Assembly: GCA_937951395.1 (NCBI GenBank)
Contig: CALFBV010000239.1
Span: forward strand, 1 to 5,694
Length of the DNA stretch: 5,694 bases
Direction: 5' to 3'
DNA from: an uncultured Rubritalea sp.
Lineage (GTDB): Bacteria > Verrucomicrobiota > Verrucomicrobiia > Verrucomicrobiales > Akkermansiaceae
Numbering within the stretch: the stretch's first letter is position 1; every line of letters starts with the position of its first letter. The notes below the pieces were generated by a model. It saw nothing but the letters and a program-made list of their open reading frames with translations. It was not told where the DNA came from and did not search any database. A program made the translations under genes and the position numbers. Positions 3,458 to 5,694 of the stretch are shown here, in pieces.

Positions 3458-5694
3458 TCACTCCCCTATCTCTATCTTCATCTCATCTGAGTTGGCTCGC
3501 AGTTCTGGAGCATACATGGCGTCTGCTGTGGCTGGTAGGGCGCTGAATTTCCCGGGGATTTCTGCGCGGAGCTTGTAGGTGAGGCTATGTTTGCCCTGAG
3601 GAAGCTGGCGGATGAAGAAGAAGACTTTTTCATCATGCACTTCCATGTAGGCATTCATGCTGCTGGTGTGGGTGTAGCCACTTCTTACTTCTTCTGCTTC
3701 CATCCCCGCTGCCTTGAAGTCTGAGAACATGATATACTCATAGTCGTTCTTACTCTCCAGGATGAGTTCTACCTCGATCGTGTCTCCGCTATCTACTTTG
3801 TCACCTAGCTTGAGTGGAACGCGGTCATATTTATCTGCTTTCTGCTCCACCACTTGTCCATGATTTCCTGCTACATTATCTTTGGCTTTCTTCGGGATGA
3901 GCTTGTAAAACCTGCGCTCTACTTTCACTTCTAGCCCTGCCTTCTTGATGTTGTCTTCCTTGGTGAAGACGGTGAGGTAGGCATTGGTGTAGAGTGGACC
4001 TGCCCCAGTTCTACGGATTTCTACGGTGTGCTTTCCTGTGGTGAGGACATCGCCAGCTAGGGTCATCTTGTTGTCGAAGCTGAAGAGGTTTTCTTTGGTG
4101 ATTTTCACTTTCTTGTAGCTCTTGCCATCTACTAGCACTTCCACTTCTGCGCTTGGGTCTGACTCACCACTGGCTTTCATGTATGCGGCGATAGCCTCTA
4201 TGCAGTAGGCGGTGTCTCTTGTAGAATTCCAGTAGGTAGCGTGCTTGCGGTTGTTGATGAGGAATTTCACTACTCCCCTCGCCTGTTTGCTTTTGGGCTT
4301 AGTAGCTACTAGTAATTTCAGATACCAAGCATGTGCTTCCATCTCACTACCATACCAACGCCACCAGTATTCTGTGTTTCCCATTTCTAGGAACGCGGTC
4401 TGGTTTTCATCATCGTAGTTGAGGAATTGCTCTATATTACGGATCACTTCATCGCGGCGTTTCGCATCATTGGATAGGTGTAAACTCATGCCAAGCATGG
4501 ACTTGGCGTAGTGCCCGAAGTCTTTTTTATCACGGAACTGGAAGTCTAACATTTCTTTGTTAGAAACTCCATTTTCTGCAAGTACTAACCTGACGAATAC
4601 ATCGGTAGAGCTAGGTCCTGATTTCGTGTTACGCTCACGTTTTTTCCACATACGGATCTTTTCTGTCTCTCGCGCTTCATAGCGTTTGAGCCAGTCTACA
4701 CCGAGCTTGATGCGTTCTTCTGGGATCTTAGCTCCGTTATTCTGAGCGAGTCTGAGACCGTGTACTACCACTGCTGTGGTGTGTGGATATGATTTCTCAC
4801 CATGCCCTGAGAACCAGCCCCAGCCACCGTCTAAGACCTGCATATCTATGAGCCTCTGTACACCTGAGCGCACCATTTTATCTACTTCTTTTTCGCTGAA
4901 TACTGGATTGCTCTGCCAACGCCTGTGTCTCTTCCACTGCTTAGCACGCTCGCGGTCATCGCCTAGCTCTTGTGGGTTTAGGTTGGTGCGTTTGTTTCTC
5001 ACTTCTTCGAGATCTATACCCATATCTTTGAGTATTTTCTGGGTGATCACCGTAGGGACGAATCGATTCAGAGTCTGTTCTGTGCAGCCATGTGGGTACT
5101 CTGCGAGATACGGCAGGGCATCCACTATCGCACCTGCAATGGTAGGTGAAAACCTTACCTCTAGCCTTGAGTCCTCCGGTCTTCTTTCTTCAGGAACCTC
5201 TATAAGGATCTCTGCAGAGTCTTTTCCTGGCTCTATTTCTCGGCTCCATGCCATCTGCTTCAGCATCCCGTGAACGTAGACTGGGAAGGTCATTTCCATG
5301 GCGTCTGTCTCGTCTGCGGTGATGACTTTCATGCGGATGATGGCTTCGCCCTCGCGGGTGACCTTCACTCTCCAGTCGATGCGCTGCTCGCCATTTTTCG
5401 CGGCTAGTTTTGCAGTTTGTGTGAGCTCGCCTTTGATGAGTTCGAGTGTGCCGCCTTCTAATTCTAAAGATACTTTAGCATCAGCTGCGTTGTCATGGTA
5501 GTTATGCACCACTGCGCTGAGGACGACTTCATCTTTCTCCATGAAGAAACGTGGGGCCTGGAGTCTGATGATGAGGTCCTTGCTCGTGATGACTTCTGCT
5601 GAACCATATCCTACACGTGTTCCGTGTGCCATTGCCCATGTTTGAATTTTCCAGGCAGTGAGGTTATCTGGGTATTCTACTGGGACTTCTGCTG
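3458..5694 (-). CDS. Alpha-2-macroglobulin family protein, C-terminal part (5' end outside window)
   Basis: The frame is open to the right edge. Upstream of the Met codon at 5632 it still reads PVEYPDNLTAWKIQTWA, typical of the A2M domain, so that Met is internal. About 745 residues are visible. Numbered from that Met, they hold the rest of the A2M/MG domain (1-120), a linker (121-150), and the thioester domain (about 150-485) with HGCTEQ at 181-186. C183 and Q186 (5086-5075) would form the thioester. DGGWGWFSG (268-276) and DTAYCIEAIAAYM (473-485) belong to the alpha-alpha toroid. Then come a CUB-like region (about 495-565) and a C-terminal receptor-like/bMG10 domain (605-724) with FFFIRQLPQGKHSLTYKLRAE and FSALPATADAMYAPE. 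Such proteins trap proteases in the periplasm or at the surface, the thioester linking covalently to the attacker. Two basic segments (226-240, 325-337) look like insertions. No pbpC neighbour is seen downstream. Confidence 0.95.
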   Translation of the reverse strand, partial: AEVPVEYPDNLTAWKIQTWAMAHGTRVGYGSAEVITSKDLIIRLQAPRFFMEKDEVVLSAVVHNYHDNAADAKVSLELEGGTLELIKGELTQTAKLAAKNGEQRIDWRVKVTREGEAIIRMKVITADETDAMEMTFPVYVHGMLKQMAWSREIEPGKDSAEILIEVPEERRPEDSRLEVRFSPTIAGAIVDALPYLAEYPHGCTEQTLNRFVPTVITQKILKDMGIDLEEVRNKRTNLNPQELGDDRERAKQWKRHRRWQSNPVFSEKEVDKMVRSGVQRLIDMQVLDGGWGWFSGHGEKSYPHTTAVVVHGLRLAQNNGAKIPEERIKLGVDWLKRYEARETEKIRMWKKRERNTKSGPSSTDVFVRLVLAENGVSNKEMLDFQFRDKKDFGHYAKSMLGMSLHLSNDAKRRDEVIRNIEQFLNYDDENQTAFLEMGNTEYWWRWYGSEMEAHAWYLKLLVATKPKSKQARGVVKFLINNRKHATYWNSTRDTAYCIEAIAAYMKASGESDPSAEVEVLVDGKSYKKVKITKENLFSFDNKMTLAGDVLTTGKHTVEIRRTGAGPLYTNAYLTVFTKEDNIKKAGLEVKVERRFYKLIPKKAKDNVAGNHGQVVEQKADKYDRVPLKLGDKVDSGDTIEVELILESKNDYEYIMFSDFKAAGMEAEEVRSGYTHTSSMNAYMEVHDEKVFFFIRQLPQGKHSLTYKLRAEIPGKFSALPATADAMYAPELRANSDEMKIEIGE

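Noticed and set aside
4776..5501. Plus-strand frames of 165 and 67 codons
   Set aside because: Both lie antisense to well-conserved alpha-2-macroglobulin coding sequence, and their Ser/Cys-rich products match nothing known.
5632..5632. Met codon at 5632 as the start of the alpha-2-macroglobulin gene
   Set aside because: The frame continues upstream with conserved A2M-domain residues (EYPDNLTAWKIQTWA), so the gene is cut by the window edge.

Overview
The window comes from a bacterial chromosome, probably a Gram-negative member of the PVC group and perhaps Verrucomicrobiota. The reasons are a bacterial alpha-2-macroglobulin gene, a DUF2721 membrane protein, spacers rich in short palindromic repeats, and starts without clear Shine-Dalgarno sequences. 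No rRNA, tRNA or marker protein is present, so this placement is an inference and a weak one.

Layout. Positions 1-290 hold no gene. They hold hairpins: two small tandem ones (43-69), a GC-rich one resembling the ends of IS200/REP-type transposase elements (104-117), and an array (142-282) whose stems differ but whose apex is usually TGAA on one strand or the other. Next is a minus-strand gene of unknown function (291-857). Facing away from it is a two-gene toxin-antitoxin operon (947-1461): a small 'addiction module' antitoxin, then a ParE/RelE-type toxin that starts at TTG and overlaps the antitoxin stop by 4 bases. The toxin converges tail to tail, again with a 4-base overlap, on a small [Fe-S] ferredoxin gene (1458-1688, minus). 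The ferredoxin diverges from a LysR-type regulator (1758-2666, plus). A perfect 10-bp inverted repeat with T-N11-A spacing covers the regulator's start codon. It is a strong candidate for an autoregulatory site and might also control the ferredoxin.

A second copy of the hairpin repeats (2690-2792) follows, with its modules in a different order and orientation, and then a DUF2721 three-helix membrane protein (2876-3280). The spacer at 3281-3457 holds another repeat fragment and a possible element of about 112 bp with imperfect inverted ends. From 3458 to the right edge runs, on the minus strand, the C-terminal part of a large alpha-2-macroglobulin-like protein with an intact thioester motif (Cys-Thr-Glu-Gln). 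Its 5' end lies outside the window.

The genes do not form one pathway. The region looks like an accessory neighbourhood of small independent units separated by dispersed hairpin repeats. The most unusual features are the TGAA-apex hairpin family with its mosaic copies and the operator-like palindrome over the LysR start codon.
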